A program made the position numbers and the translations under genes. DNA of 64,000 nucleotides from contig NZ_CP019980.1 in NCBI RefSeq assembly GCF_002982115.1, positions 256,001-320,000 on the forward strand, read 5' to 3'. This DNA comes from Lysinibacillus sphaericus. GTDB lineage: Bacteria > Bacillota > Bacilli > Bacillales_A > Planococcaceae. Below the pieces are notes generated by a model that saw only the letters and a list, made by a program, of their open reading frames with translations, did no database searches and was not told the DNA's origin. This document shows positions 41,161 to 49,791 of this stretch, in pieces (the stretch's first letter is position 1; each line of letters starts with the position of its first letter).

Positions 41161-41950
41161 CTACTCAATAAATATAATTCTTGGATCATTATTCTTACTT
41201 GCTTTTTATGCGAAAGTAATAAGTATTAAAGATTTTAATCTTGAAATAATAGATTATAAGGTAGTCCCCAGGCGCTTGGCTCCTATAGCGGCAGTATGTG
41301 TCTTATCATTAGAACTAGGACTATTTTTTTCCTTTACATTAAGTAAGTATTATTTTTTAAGTAATGCAGTAGCAATATGTTTACTTTCTATATTTACAAT
41401 TTTTACCTATTTAAAAAAACAAAGTAAAAAAGACAGTTCATTAAAAACCTGTACGTGTTTTGGGAATGTGAAATTATTGAATAAATATCCTATACAAAGA
41501 AATTTGTTACTCATAACAGTAATTATTGTTAACTATTCTTTTTTTAGTACCGTCCAAATAAAAATTCAAACTAAATTAGTAGTAATGTTAAGTATCCTCT
41601 TAATTTTTTTAATTTTTATTTGTATCTACTTAGTTAACAAAAAAAGAACTACAAACATTGTGATAGATTTTTTGGCTAACCAAAAATTGAATAAAGGTTT
41701 AGCTATTTTTTTAGATTATAAGTCTGACTCTTTTTCTGAGATTGATTCCATTTTATCAATAAATAAACAAGACTCAATTGTAGTATTTTTAAGTGGTCCA
41801 GCATGGTTGGTAAAGGGAAAAGAAAAGAAGTGGAACACTAGAGTAGTATTGGTAGATAGTGATTTTATTTCAGAAGATTTTATTAGTATCATAAAAGGGA
41901 AAAGCATACAAACATATAACAATGTATCACTATACCTTAAATACAACTAA
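41153..41950 (+). CDS. MauE/DoxX-like membrane protein with C-terminal extension
   Basis: 265 aa. Four membrane segments in the first 150 residues with CTCFGNVKLL near residue 100, the Cys-x-Cys-Phe-Gly motif of MauE-type quinone-linked disulfide factors. After a further segment (about 142-165) there is a cytoplasmic or extracellular domain of about 95 residues of unclear fold (VVFLSGPAWLV). Together with the two MauD-like proteins it would supply disulfides to the Cys-rich peptide. Function by analogy to the mau system. Confidence 0.78.
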   Translation: MINYSINIILGSLFLLAFYAKVISIKDFNLEIIDYKVVPRRLAPIAAVCVLSLELGLFFSFTLSKYYFLSNAVAICLLSIFTIFTYLKKQSKKDSSLKTCTCFGNVKLLNKYPIQRNLLLITVIIVNYSFFSTVQIKIQTKLVVMLSILLIFLIFICIYLVNKKRTTNIVIDFLANQKLNKGLAIFLDYKSDSFSEIDSILSINKQDSIVVFLSGPAWLVKGKEKKWNTRVVLVDSDFISEDFISIIKGKSIQTYNNVSLYLKYN

Positions 41951-41969
41951 ATTAAGGAGAAAAGTTATC

Positions 41970-42380
41970 ATGAATAAAAAGTTTTATGGGCAAATAATAG
42001 TATGTGAAGATATAAATTATGATGATAATGTTTTAAGTACATCATTACATAATATATTAAATGAAACCTCTGTAAATGTTTTACCTAGCATGATAAAGCT
42101 TAAAGTATTTATGAAGTTTTTATTTAAGGAAGTCGATTTTTTAGACCATTTATATATCAGTGTAATTAACGAAGAAAATGATATCTTTTATGAAGATAGT
42201 TTTGAAATGCGAAATTTCAGAAAAGAGGGAATGAATCCAGGGATGGATATTGGTTTGAACATCATGTTTCCAGTAGTCAAGCAGGGAAATCATAGAATAG
42301 TTTTAACTAATGCAGAAGATGAAATAGTTACAGAATACCCTCTTTTTATTAGTGTAAAAGAGAGTCTAGAATCCGTTTAA
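41970..42380 (+). CDS. Unknown protein ending the Cys-rich peptide operon
   Basis: 136 aa from the ATG at 41970, after AAGGAGAAAAG. No signal peptide, membrane segment or Cys pair apart from a single Cys near residue 11 (GQIIVCEDINYDDN). Predicted beta-rich (GNHRIVLTNAEDEIVTEYPLF). Resembles the small DUF6941-type beta proteins in general pattern, low certainty. Could be an immunity or accessory protein. Confidence 0.65.
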   Translation: MNKKFYGQIIVCEDINYDDNVLSTSLHNILNETSVNVLPSMIKLKVFMKFLFKEVDFLDHLYISVINEENDIFYEDSFEMRNFRKEGMNPGMDIGLNIMFPVVKQGNHRIVLTNAEDEIVTEYPLFISVKESLESV

Positions 42381-42738
42381 GAAGGGGCTATACAAAAGTC
42401 TTTAGTACAGGAGCATATTTTTTAAAACATGTAGCGAAAAAAGGGTGAGTTGCGCCCTTATGTCGAGAAATGTTTTTTTGTTGTAAAGAATGGCCATGAT
42501 GGAACAGCTGTAAAACAAACTTAAAACAAATTTTAATAATTGAGGTGCACTTTAATTATTTAAAAAGTCGGTTTCAATAGAGAATCGGCTTCTTTATATT
42601 CAGGAAAATTATAACAGTTAAACAGGGTGTCATAACTTAAAACAGTCCTTTTTAGCAATCGGGCGCAATTGTGGAACCAACATAGCTGAAAAATGATCAA
42701 ACTTTTTTATAAAAATCTCATACTTATCTAAAAAAAGT

Positions 42739-42778
42739 AACTCCATTTTGATCAATCTTTTTTCAAAATGGAGTTTTT
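42739..42778. terminator. Terminator in the gap after the Cys-rich peptide operon
   Basis: AACTCCATTTTGA pairs with TCAAAATGGAGTT, then Ts. The 42381-43185 gap also has a weaker stem at 42559-42595 and an open frame without a start at about 42840-42965 (KFLNHSLNVLLTHWAIEE) that may be a gene remnant. I see no intact gene there. Confidence 0.75.
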
Positions 42779-42967
42779 GAAGTTGCTATTAGATAAGGAT
42801 TGAGGGATATTTTTTAATCAAACTTTATTCCAATCCAACAAATATAACTGGTTCTTTAACACGCACGCAGTGAAATTTCTTAATCATTCTTTGAACGTCC
42901 TGCTAACACATTGGGCTATTGAAGAAATTGAGGTAGCTACAACAGAACGATTGGTTAAAAAATAAAA

Positions 42968-43019
42968 AAACTACACATGGACGGTTGGGCATATGCCGCC
43001 GTTTCATGTGTAGTTTTTT
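42968..43019. terminator. Long stem-loop before the two-component genes
   Basis: AAACTACACATG pairs with CATGTGTAGTTT, with an inner stem ACGG / CCGT, then Ts. Confidence 0.8.
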
Positions 43020-43185
43020 ATTGGCATTATCCTCTTTGTAGATAAAATCTCCAAAACATATCCTTATAGAACTACAATTTTTTTTATTAGGGGCTTGGTA
43101 AGTCGATACATCCTGTTGCTGTGCAACATTTATTTGACTTTCTCTATTTTAATGATAGACTTTCGACACAAGAGAGGTGATGCTT

Positions 43186-43893
43186 TTGAATATTTGGATA
43201 TGCGATGATGAGAAAGCTATAACGAACGCAATTGCAACTAAAATTAAAGTGCGTTACCCTAACGTACAAATTAAACAATTCCACAATGGGTTTGACTTAC
43301 TAAACCAAGAAGGCTCTTTTGATGTATTATTTTTAGATATTGAAATGCCTGATATAAAAGGTATAGTCGTAGCTGAAAAATTAAGAGCACGCCAGCATGT
43401 AAACCCGATTATTTTTGTAACAGCATTCGAACAATATGTTTTTCAGGCATTTGACGTGCAAGCATTTCACTATTTATTAAAACCTTTTGACACGAAAAAA
43501 TTGTATGAGGTATTACATACAGCACTTAACAATCGTTCTAGTCAGTTGATTGACTTGCCTTATCTCGTTATTAAATCCGGTTTTGACTTACAAAAAGTTT
43601 TTTACCACGAAATTCATTACATTGAAGTTTTGGGTCGTAAACTAACAGTACATATAGAAAATGGCTCATACACATTTATAGGGCGACTTAAACAGTACGA
43701 AGAAAATCTCGGCAATAGCTTTTACCGAATCAACCGCTCTTATTTAGTCAACCTTGACTATATTGCCAGCTATACTAAGCAACAAATCATATTAGATAAT
43801 GGAACGATATTACCTCTTTCGCAAAAGAAATATACACAATTCCTTCAAGCTTATATGCATTACATCCATCATAAAGGATACCTACATACATGA
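43186..43893 (+). CDS. LytTR-family response regulator (AgrA-like)
   Basis: 235 aa from TTG at 43186, giving MNIWICDDEK, the usual AgrA-type start; the ATG at 43180 and GTG at 43177 lie in the AGAGAGGTGA site. Receiver domain with phospho-acceptor Asp in DVLFLDIEMPDIKG near residue 56 and Lys in LLKPFD near 106. C-terminal LytTR DNA-binding domain (IHYIEVLGRKLTVH, then GNSFYRINRSYLVNLDYIA near 180). Overlaps the kinase gene by four bases. No agrB/agrD pair is in the window. Confidence 0.92.
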   Translation: MNIWICDDEKAITNAIATKIKVRYPNVQIKQFHNGFDLLNQEGSFDVLFLDIEMPDIKGIVVAEKLRARQHVNPIIFVTAFEQYVFQAFDVQAFHYLLKPFDTKKLYEVLHTALNNRSSQLIDLPYLVIKSGFDLQKVFYHEIHYIEVLGRKLTVHIENGSYTFIGRLKQYEENLGNSFYRINRSYLVNLDYIASYTKQQIILDNGTILPLSQKKYTQFLQAYMHYIHHKGYLHT

Positions 43894-45242
43894 GTTATGA
43901 TAGCTTTGACATAACGAACACAATTTTCAATTGGTTAATGCAAGTTTGTACAGCTTATTTTTTCTATCGTTTTTGTCGTATTTTTATTCAGCATTCGTAT
44001 TTATTGATTATCGCAATGGGCTATTTTATTGCGGTTATAGTACTAGAATGGTTGATAGGTGATATATCAAATTTTGGTGTCTATTTATTTGCGTCATTAA
44101 CAGCCTTTTTACTATTACTACCAATAAAAAATAGTTCTATCTATTTAAAATTTTTTATTGTCATTACTTATTTTTCAATACGTTGGATGGCGCCAACAAT
44201 TGTTATTATTTTATATCGCCCAATTAGTGATCTATCGTTTTACCTAGTAGAAAAATGGATTATTCCTCATCTATTTGATGTAACAATTGGTTACTTCGGC
44301 TATTCAATTTGGTTAATGTTTCTGCTCCTTGTTTTCTATACAATGGGCTTATGGTGTGTCATCCATTTTTACGAAAAATATATACGCATGCACCCACGAA
44401 CGTTTGTAAATCGGGAAATTTTACTCCTTATTTTACCGCCGCTTATTGGGATGTCGAGCTATTTTATGATGAATCAATATCACCAAGTCATTGACGAACA
44501 GATTGGTCTAGGCGTTATAGATCCGTTTTTAAAATATTGGGGGATTCATAATTGCATTATCATTGCAGCAATGTTTGGAGTGCTTATTTTAGTGCAAAGA
44601 CTTGATTTACAACGTGCACAGCAGCAAAAGCAGCTAGTCCTTGTCAATCAAACCCATCAGCTACAAGCGCATCTTCAAAGTATTGATAATCTATACAAAG
44701 ACATGCAACGGTTAAAGCATGATGTGAAAAATCACTCTGCTACGGTTGAGAGGCTTATTGAAACGAAACAATTAACAGAAGCTAGCGTGTATTTAAACAG
44801 CATGCAACAGCAAATGGATTCAAAAGTGACCTCTTCTATTACAGGACATGCGATTGTTGACATTTTAATTCAAGAAAAAATAAAAAAGGCGCATGCACAA
44901 GCTGTTGTCATTGAGTCTACATTCTCCTATCCAAGCTATGTACATTGCGATGTATATGATTTTTGTATTATCCTGCATAATGCAATTGATAATGCGCTGA
45001 CTGCTACAAAGAATCTACCTAATGCTTTGATAAGTATTCAATCGACGCAGCATAAATGTACGTATATCTTAACGATGACTAATCCACTCCCAACTTTTGT
45101 GAATGAACAAGGTTGCGGGACTGGACTTGGACTTCAAATCATACAAGACATTGCCAATAAATATAACGGGGCTATGCAAATCAACACAAATCATCAAATG
45201 TTCGAATTACATATCATGCTCCATTTTCAAGCACAATCATAA
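43890..45242 (+). CDS. AgrC-like sensor histidine kinase
   Basis: 450 aa. Six or so N-terminal membrane segments (about residues 10-235), then a short coiled region and the kinase core: phospho-acceptor His in MQRLKHDVKNHSATVE near residue 281, N-box FCIILHNAIDNALTA near 360, and GTGLGLQIIQDIANKYNG near 413. This is the class-10 (AgrC/ComD) kinase pattern, usually activated by peptide signals. Coupled to the response regulator. Confidence 0.92.
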   Translation: MSYDSFDITNTIFNWLMQVCTAYFFYRFCRIFIQHSYLLIIAMGYFIAVIVLEWLIGDISNFGVYLFASLTAFLLLLPIKNSSIYLKFFIVITYFSIRWMAPTIVIILYRPISDLSFYLVEKWIIPHLFDVTIGYFGYSIWLMFLLLVFYTMGLWCVIHFYEKYIRMHPRTFVNREILLLILPPLIGMSSYFMMNQYHQVIDEQIGLGVIDPFLKYWGIHNCIIIAAMFGVLILVQRLDLQRAQQQKQLVLVNQTHQLQAHLQSIDNLYKDMQRLKHDVKNHSATVERLIETKQLTEASVYLNSMQQQMDSKVTSSITGHAIVDILIQEKIKKAHAQAVVIESTFSYPSYVHCDVYDFCIILHNAIDNALTATKNLPNALISIQSTQHKCTYILTMTNPLPTFVNEQGCGTGLGLQIIQDIANKYNGAMQINTNHQMFELHIMLHFQAQS

Positions 45243-45248
45243 TCTTGT

Positions 45249-45280
45249 ATACTCTCTATGCTTAGCATAGAGAGTAGTTT
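45249..45280 (+). terminator. Terminator of the two-component operon
   Basis: ACTCTCTATGC pairs with GCATAGAGAGT around TTA, then TTTTCG. Confidence 0.85.
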
Positions 45281-45286
45281 TCGTTT

Positions 45287-45316
45287 ATGACATAAAAAAC
45301 GTTTTCCATGACATAA
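45287..45316 (+). promoter_or_regulatory. Candidate LytTR operator: two direct repeats 21 bp apart
   Basis: ATGACATAA at 45287-45295 and again at 45308-45316, exactly two helical turns apart with a 12-base spacer, the geometry of AgrA/PlnC/ComE sites. Located between the two-component genes and the first of two small paralogous proteins, 60-90 bases before its start. Confidence 0.6.
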
Positions 45317-45377
45317 TTCAACATTTTATGTAAGTTGCGTCGAAATGAAAAGTAAGATTTTAATTCGAGGTGATTGT

Positions 45378-45809
45378 ATGTCCATCTATACTAATAGTTA
45401 TTTACCTATCCAAAGTTATTTAGCGAATATCGTAAGCAATCCAAAATTAAATTTGTCTGCACAACAACAAAGAACCTTCCAAGAGGTTTTAAATGAAACT
45501 ACACAACAATTTACAAAGGAAGCTGCTAAATCAAATACGCAAGCTATGCAAAACAATCAAATGTGGAAATTAATTGGTGCGGCAGGTATGAATAGTGCGG
45601 GCTTTAGCGATTTATTAATGTCAGGTATCTATACTAACTTAGGAACTTCCTCTTACCCTTTTGCAACTTTAACAAATGGGTTCAATGCTGGTGCATTTAA
45701 TGCGTCAAATTTTCTTAGTAACTTGTATTATCCGAAAAATATGTCTAGTAATAATACTAATATCTACAGTTTTTATAACAATTTAAATCAAATGAGAAAC
45801 AAATTTTAA
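45378..45809 (+). CDS. Small Asn/Ser-rich protein of unknown function, paralogue 1
   Basis: 143 aa from the ATG at 45378, seven bases after CGAGGTGA. N-terminal block SYLANIVSNPKLNLSAQQQ near residue 12 matches the next gene (YAQSVLSNPKIQLTEQQK). The remainder is rich in Asn, Ser, Gly and Ala (LSNLYYPKNMSSNNTNIYSF). No signal peptide or membrane segment. Preceded by the candidate LytTR operator, so likely a target of the AgrA-like regulator. Function not recognised. Confidence 0.7.
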   Translation: MSIYTNSYLPIQSYLANIVSNPKLNLSAQQQRTFQEVLNETTQQFTKEAAKSNTQAMQNNQMWKLIGAAGMNSAGFSDLLMSGIYTNLGTSSYPFATLTNGFNAGAFNASNFLSNLYYPKNMSSNNTNIYSFYNNLNQMRNKF

Positions 45810-45837
45810 ACTTACTACATCCGAAGGGAATGATTCT

Positions 45838-46206
45838 ATGTATATAACCTCTAACAATAGTGCAACTGCTGCTAAATATGCACAATCCGTATTGTCCAAT
45901 CCAAAAATCCAATTAACAGAACAGCAAAAGTCAGATGTGGAGGCAATCGTAAAAAAGCACAACGCGCAAAAATCGGAAACGTATACTAAAGCAGCCTCAC
46001 TTACTTCATTTACTGCTAATCCCTATAATCCATTTTATGGTGTGAAGGAGCCAGCAAATCCGTATAACTACTCAGCAGAAGAAATGCTTCAATCTAATGC
46101 CAGAAGCAACTTACATTCAGTTAATTTCACAAAATTAAAAGAGCAATTGGACTATAGACAAAATGTGGTGATGCGAAAATTTCAGTTACTTCGAGCTCAA
46201 TTATAG
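45838..46206 (+). CDS. Small protein of unknown function, paralogue 2
   Basis: 122 aa, starting MYITSNNSATAAKYAQSVLS. Shares the N-terminal SNPK-(I/L)-x-L-(S/T)-x-Q-Q block with the preceding gene, then a linker with TANPYNPFYGVKEPANPYN and a helical tail. AAGGGAATG-type ribosome site. 28 bases after paralogue 1, so one operon. No known family seen. Confidence 0.68.
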   Translation: MYITSNNSATAAKYAQSVLSNPKIQLTEQQKSDVEAIVKKHNAQKSETYTKAASLTSFTANPYNPFYGVKEPANPYNYSAEEMLQSNARSNLHSVNFTKLKEQLDYRQNVVMRKFQLLRAQL

Positions 46207-46233
46207 GAATGCTAGAGTAAAGCCTTAGTAAAT

Positions 46234-46274
46234 AAGCCCAGAAAATTTTACAATGCGTAAAACTTTCTGGGCTT
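46234..46274. terminator. Bidirectional terminator between the small-protein operon and the MFS gene
   Basis: AAGCCCAGAAAATTTTAC pairs with GTAAAACTTTCTGGGCTT around AATGC. Confidence 0.88.
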
Positions 46275-46290
46275 GCTAGCTCTTCATAGT

Positions 46291-47712
46291 TTATTTATCG
46301 CTCACTAGTTGTGGGGCTGGCTTTAAAAAGAACCAAACAATTAGTAACGTTACAAGTGCTAATATAAAAGTACCCATATAAATAAAATGTACACTGGAAG
46401 CCAATGCCTCTTGTGATGTTCCAGCATGTCCTCCAGAAGATACAAGGTCTAGGTTTTGAATACCTTGTGCATGGATCATCGTGTTGAACATCGCCCCGAA
46501 AACTGCAGCTCCTAACGTTTGGCTAAATGTATTAATAAATGTATTTAAACCAATGGCTGTTCCGCGTGTTTGATTTGAAACCGCTGTTTGAATTGTTACC
46601 ATGTAAATTGGCGTCACAAGCCCCATGCCTAATCCGAATAATCCAACCCCAACATAAATAAGGAAAGCGGGTGATTCTGTCGATAATGTAAATAATGAGA
46701 AGGCGGCAACGGATAGTACGCTAACCCCTAGTAGAATGATTTGTTTCGTATTGAAGCGACCTACTAGTTTACTAGAGAATAATGTACCAACTGTCCACAT
46801 AACAGGTAGGGGCATTAAAATAAGCCCAGCATCTGTTGCGTTTTTCCCTAACACTCCTTGGCTCCAAATAGGAAGATACATCGTAATGCTGATAAGCATA
46901 GCACCAGAGATAAGGGTTAATATATTAATAGTTGATAATGTACGGTTAGAGAATAAGGCTAACGGAATTAATGGTTCCGGTGATTTTTTCTCTATCAATA
47001 AGAAAATAATAAATGACACAACGGCAAAGATTAGGAGACTTATAATGGACATGTCTCCCCAGTTGTTTTTGCTGCTACCTGTTAATAATGCGTAAAGTAG
47101 AGCGATTGCACTTAATGAGAACACTGTTGCACCAAGATAGTCGATATGATGTTTTGCAGGCCTAATAGATTCTTTGTAATAAATGACAATCATTAAGCAA
47201 GCGATAATGCCAAAAGGAACGTTTAAGAAAAAGATGTAGCGCCAAGAAAGAGAGTCAACTAAAAAACCGCCAACTAATGGTCCGATAACACCCGAGACCC
47301 CCCAAACGGCACTAATCCATCCTTGCGCTTTTGCACGGTCTTTCACTTCGCTATATAGGTCACCAATAATTGTCATTGTAATAGGCATAATGGCGCCGGC
47401 TCCAAGACCTTGAAGGGCACGAAAGACGATAAGCTGTTCCATTGAGGTTACAACACCGCAAAGCGCAGAACCGATTAAAAAAATGGCAGCGCCTATAAGT
47501 AATACTTTTTTGCGACCAAATAAATCTGCTAGTTTCCCGTAAATTGGGGTCGAAACGGCGGTGGCAAGCATATAAATGGCATACACCCAACTAACAAGTT
47601 CGACACCTGACAAATCACTTGTAATACGGGGGATTGCTGTACTAATAATTGTTCCTTCTACAGCAGAAAGGAATGTCATTAACATTAATGACATAATAAC
47701 TTTTTTTCTCAT
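46291..47712 (-). CDS. MFS multidrug efflux transporter, DHA2 (EmrB/QacA) type
   Basis: Proton-driven drug exporter, 473 aa, about 14 membrane segments. Motif A GKLADLFGRKKVLL near residue 60, and the family motif C region GVSGVIGPLVGGFL near 135. Start at 47712 after AGAGGG. Convergent with the small-protein operon. No regulator gene next to it. Confidence 0.92.
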   Translation of the reverse strand: MRKKVIMSLMLMTFLSAVEGTIISTAIPRITSDLSGVELVSWVYAIYMLATAVSTPIYGKLADLFGRKKVLLIGAAIFLIGSALCGVVTSMEQLIVFRALQGLGAGAIMPITMTIIGDLYSEVKDRAKAQGWISAVWGVSGVIGPLVGGFLVDSLSWRYIFFLNVPFGIIACLMIVIYYKESIRPAKHHIDYLGATVFSLSAIALLYALLTGSSKNNWGDMSIISLLIFAVVSFIIFLLIEKKSPEPLIPLALFSNRTLSTINILTLISGAMLISITMYLPIWSQGVLGKNATDAGLILMPLPVMWTVGTLFSSKLVGRFNTKQIILLGVSVLSVAAFSLFTLSTESPAFLIYVGVGLFGLGMGLVTPIYMVTIQTAVSNQTRGTAIGLNTFINTFSQTLGAAVFGAMFNTMIHAQGIQNLDLVSSGGHAGTSQEALASSVHFIYMGTFILALVTLLIVWFFLKPAPQLVSDK

Positions 47713-47827
47713 AGTTTCCCTCTATACTTCCATACAGTTAAATTTATTCAATATATATTACCCCTAAATCTCCCAAATAACAAACCTAGTTTCACTTTGA
47801 TAATATACCAAGCTAAAGCCTACGATT

Positions 47828-48535
47828 TTAATTCCCTTTGCGGATACCTTCTTTGTTATTCGTATAGGTTTTGATGAAAAATCCATCTGTCTGTGACCAT
47901 TCCGCATACAAAATATCCTGAATTGTAGGGAAGCCTTCCTTGCGCAGTTCATCATATAACCATTCTTTGGATTTACCCGTATACCTTAATATTTCTTCGT
48001 TAATTTCTCCTTCATCCACAAATAGGAAGTTCATCGTGTCGTCTTTCGTTTTTAAATGAAGCATAGCTGGTGTGACAGTATCAAATTCAGCATATTTTTT
48101 TAGACTAACCGTACCACCAGGTTCTAAGTATAAATCACAAACTTCCCGAAGAGAGAAGACACCTTGCTGTCGTAGCATAATCCGTAACTGCTCCATTTCT
48201 AGATGATTCGCTTGTAGTTCTTTTAAGTTAAATTCACCATCTCTAATTAAAATTGACGTTTCGCCCTTTAGAAGAACTCTAAATTTATTGGAACGTTTCG
48301 ATAGATTTTCGATGATGAACAGCAGCATTCCCCAAACGGCAACCGCGAACCATACATGAAGAGCTGAAATTTTGTTATCATAGATGCTTTCTTCCAATAT
48401 ACCGCCAAGAACAATGGAATATACAAAGTCAAAGGGGGTAAGCTGTGATATTTCTTTTTTGCCCAACAAACGTGTCACAAGTAATAAAGCAATTAACCCG
48501 AAAAATAACTTCAATCCAATATTCATATACGTCAT
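47828..48535 (-). CDS. DUF421 membrane protein, YetF/YrbG type
   Basis: 235 aa from the ATG at 48535 (AGAGGAGTTGTTGTC upstream); the open frame extends 47 codons further but without a ribosome site. Three membrane segments (to about residue 80), then the cytoplasmic DUF421 domain, with SILIRDGEFNLKELQANHLEMEQLRIMLRQQG near 100 and VCDLYLEPGGTVSLKK. Family members are of unknown biochemical role and are common in Bacillales. Confidence 0.9.
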   Translation of the reverse strand: MTYMNIGLKLFFGLIALLLVTRLLGKKEISQLTPFDFVYSIVLGGILEESIYDNKISALHVWFAVAVWGMLLFIIENLSKRSNKFRVLLKGETSILIRDGEFNLKELQANHLEMEQLRIMLRQQGVFSLREVCDLYLEPGGTVSLKKYAEFDTVTPAMLHLKTKDDTMNFLFVDEGEINEEILRYTGKSKEWLYDELRKEGFPTIQDILYAEWSQTDGFFIKTYTNNKEGIRKGN

Positions 48536-48733
48536 GACAACAACTCCTCTGTTGATTTTCAATTTGTCCAATCTTTCCTCGCCGCTTGTAGTATCCTTTA
48601 CCCGTTCTAAAAGAAATTTCATCCTCCATTTGGCTGTCCTTTCACAACCCGTGGTAGGATGATCATTGTGACCCAATTTAGATTAATCTATAATGAAGTT
48701 TAATAATTAACTAACTAGCAAAGGAATGAAACG

Positions 48734-49255
48734 ATGAAGATAGAAAAGGGAACGAATTGTCATATAGAAGAAATAGAGTCTTTATATAATGAGTTAAACG
48801 ACTACCTTGATGCCCATATTAATTATCCTGGATGGAAAAAAGGAATATATCCTATAAAAGAAACGGCAATTAAGGGCATACAGGAAGGTAATTTATATGT
48901 GCTGAAAGATGGAAGTCATATTGCAGGGACGGTTATTTTAAGACGTGAACAGGAAATGGCTTATTCGAAAGTGGATTGGAAAATACATTTAGATGCTGAA
49001 GACATCTTGGTTATACATACTTTTGCCGTACATCCGGCTTATCTAAAAAAGGGCATTGGCACAAAAATTATGGATTTTATTATTGAGCATAGTAAAGCCA
49101 TGAATATTAAGGCCATTCGCTTGGATGTATATGAAAAAAATCAACCTGCTATCAACCTCTATAAAAAATATGATTTTGCGTATATTGATACAGTTGATTT
49201 AGGTTATAGTGAATATGGTTTAGAGAAATTTGAACTGTATCAAAAGTTACTATAA
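48734..49255 (+). CDS. GNAT-family N-acetyltransferase
   Basis: 173 aa. Acetyl-CoA-binding segment VIHTFAVHPAYLKKGIGTKIMDFI near residue 95 (x-x-G-x-G-T/A pattern) and C-terminal LDVYEKNQPAINLYKKYDF. AAAGGAATG precedes the ATG. Substrate unknown. Stands alone. Confidence 0.88.
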   Translation: MKIEKGTNCHIEEIESLYNELNDYLDAHINYPGWKKGIYPIKETAIKGIQEGNLYVLKDGSHIAGTVILRREQEMAYSKVDWKIHLDAEDILVIHTFAVHPAYLKKGIGTKIMDFIIEHSKAMNIKAIRLDVYEKNQPAINLYKKYDFAYIDTVDLGYSEYGLEKFELYQKLL

Positions 49256-49265
49256 AGTTTTAACT

Positions 49266-49505
49266 AGGGGCTGGGACATAACTAAAAAAATTTAAGAAAT
49301 AGACGAAAGGTGTTCATAATTTTTTGCTATATGGAGAATTTAGCTATTCTTGCTTTTGCAAAAAAAATTAGAAGTGTAATTAATCTTGCTATGCCGTTGT
49401 TGCCCGCGTCTTACATTGTGTGCTGTTCTGAGCAGGAGTCACCGCCTTCGTTACCAACAACTAGTGAGTCAATTCTAACACTTTTTCTCTTTTGTCTCAG
49501 CCACT
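49266..49505 (-). repeat. Intergenic repeat element, copy 2
   Basis: About 240 bases with inverted ends GGCTGGGACATAA (49268) and TTTTGTCTCAGCC (49490-49502). In reverse orientation it carries the same core as copy 1 at 34128-34412 (CTAGTTGTTGGTAACGAAGG, GCGGTGACTCCTGCTCAGAA). An open frame across it (49310-49549) is not a gene. Confidence 0.6.
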
Positions 49506-49553
49506 TCTTGGGTCTATCTCCATTAGGTATTCCTTTTATTAGAAAATAATGAA

Positions 49554-49580
49554 TTGACAAAATTATTCGTTTGGTATAAA
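49554..49580 (+). promoter_or_regulatory. Promoter of the His-leader and second hisS
   Basis: TTGACA at 49554-49559 and TATAAA at 49575-49580, spacing 15 with an upstream TGG. About 30 bases before the leader peptide. Confidence 0.6.
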
Positions 49581-49609
49581 GTTACAAATAATTGAATGGA
49601 GGAGATTAT

Positions 49610-49663
49610 ATGTCGTTTTTACAACGTCTAATTTCAGCAACTCAACATCATCATATCCACTAG
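49610..49663 (+). CDS. His-rich leader peptide (attenuator)
   Basis: 17 codons: MSFLQRLISATQHHHIH then TAG. Four of the last five sense codons are His (CAT CAT CAT ATC CAC). GGAGGAGA lies seven bases before the ATG. It ends at the base of a large stem-loop and 57 bases before a terminator ahead of the HisRS gene, the layout of classical ribosome-mediated attenuation. Confidence 0.8.
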   Translation: MSFLQRLISATQHHHIH

Positions 49664-49707
49664 TCTTGCTATCTTTATTAATTTTTTAATAATGAATAGG
49701 AAGACTA
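49661..49707 (+). promoter_or_regulatory. Attenuator stem downstream of the leader stop codon
   Basis: TAGTCTT at 49661-49667 pairs with AAGACTA at 49701-49707; inner pairs CTAT with ATAG and TTATTA with TAATAA. The leader stop codon is part of the 5' arm, so a terminating ribosome would disrupt it. Confidence 0.65.
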
Positions 49708-49720
49708 TTTCTCATGAAAT

Positions 49721-49767
49721 CGTATAACTAAGCCGAAGTTGGAGCTTATGTTAGTACGGTTTTTTTA
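49721..49767 (+). terminator. Attenuator terminator before the second hisS
   Basis: CGTATAACTAAG pairs, with two single-base bulges, with CTTATGTTAGTACG, then GG and a run of seven Ts. Confidence 0.7.
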
Positions 49768-49791
49768 TTTTCTAAAAAAGGAGCAATGCAG

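Noticed and set aside
42840-42965. Open frame of about 40 codons (KFLNHSLNVLLTHWAIEE)
   Set aside because: No start codon or ribosome site and no family recognised; at most a gene remnant.
49310-49549. 79-aa open frame
   Set aside because: Lies across the repeat element with no ribosome site and no protein-like composition.
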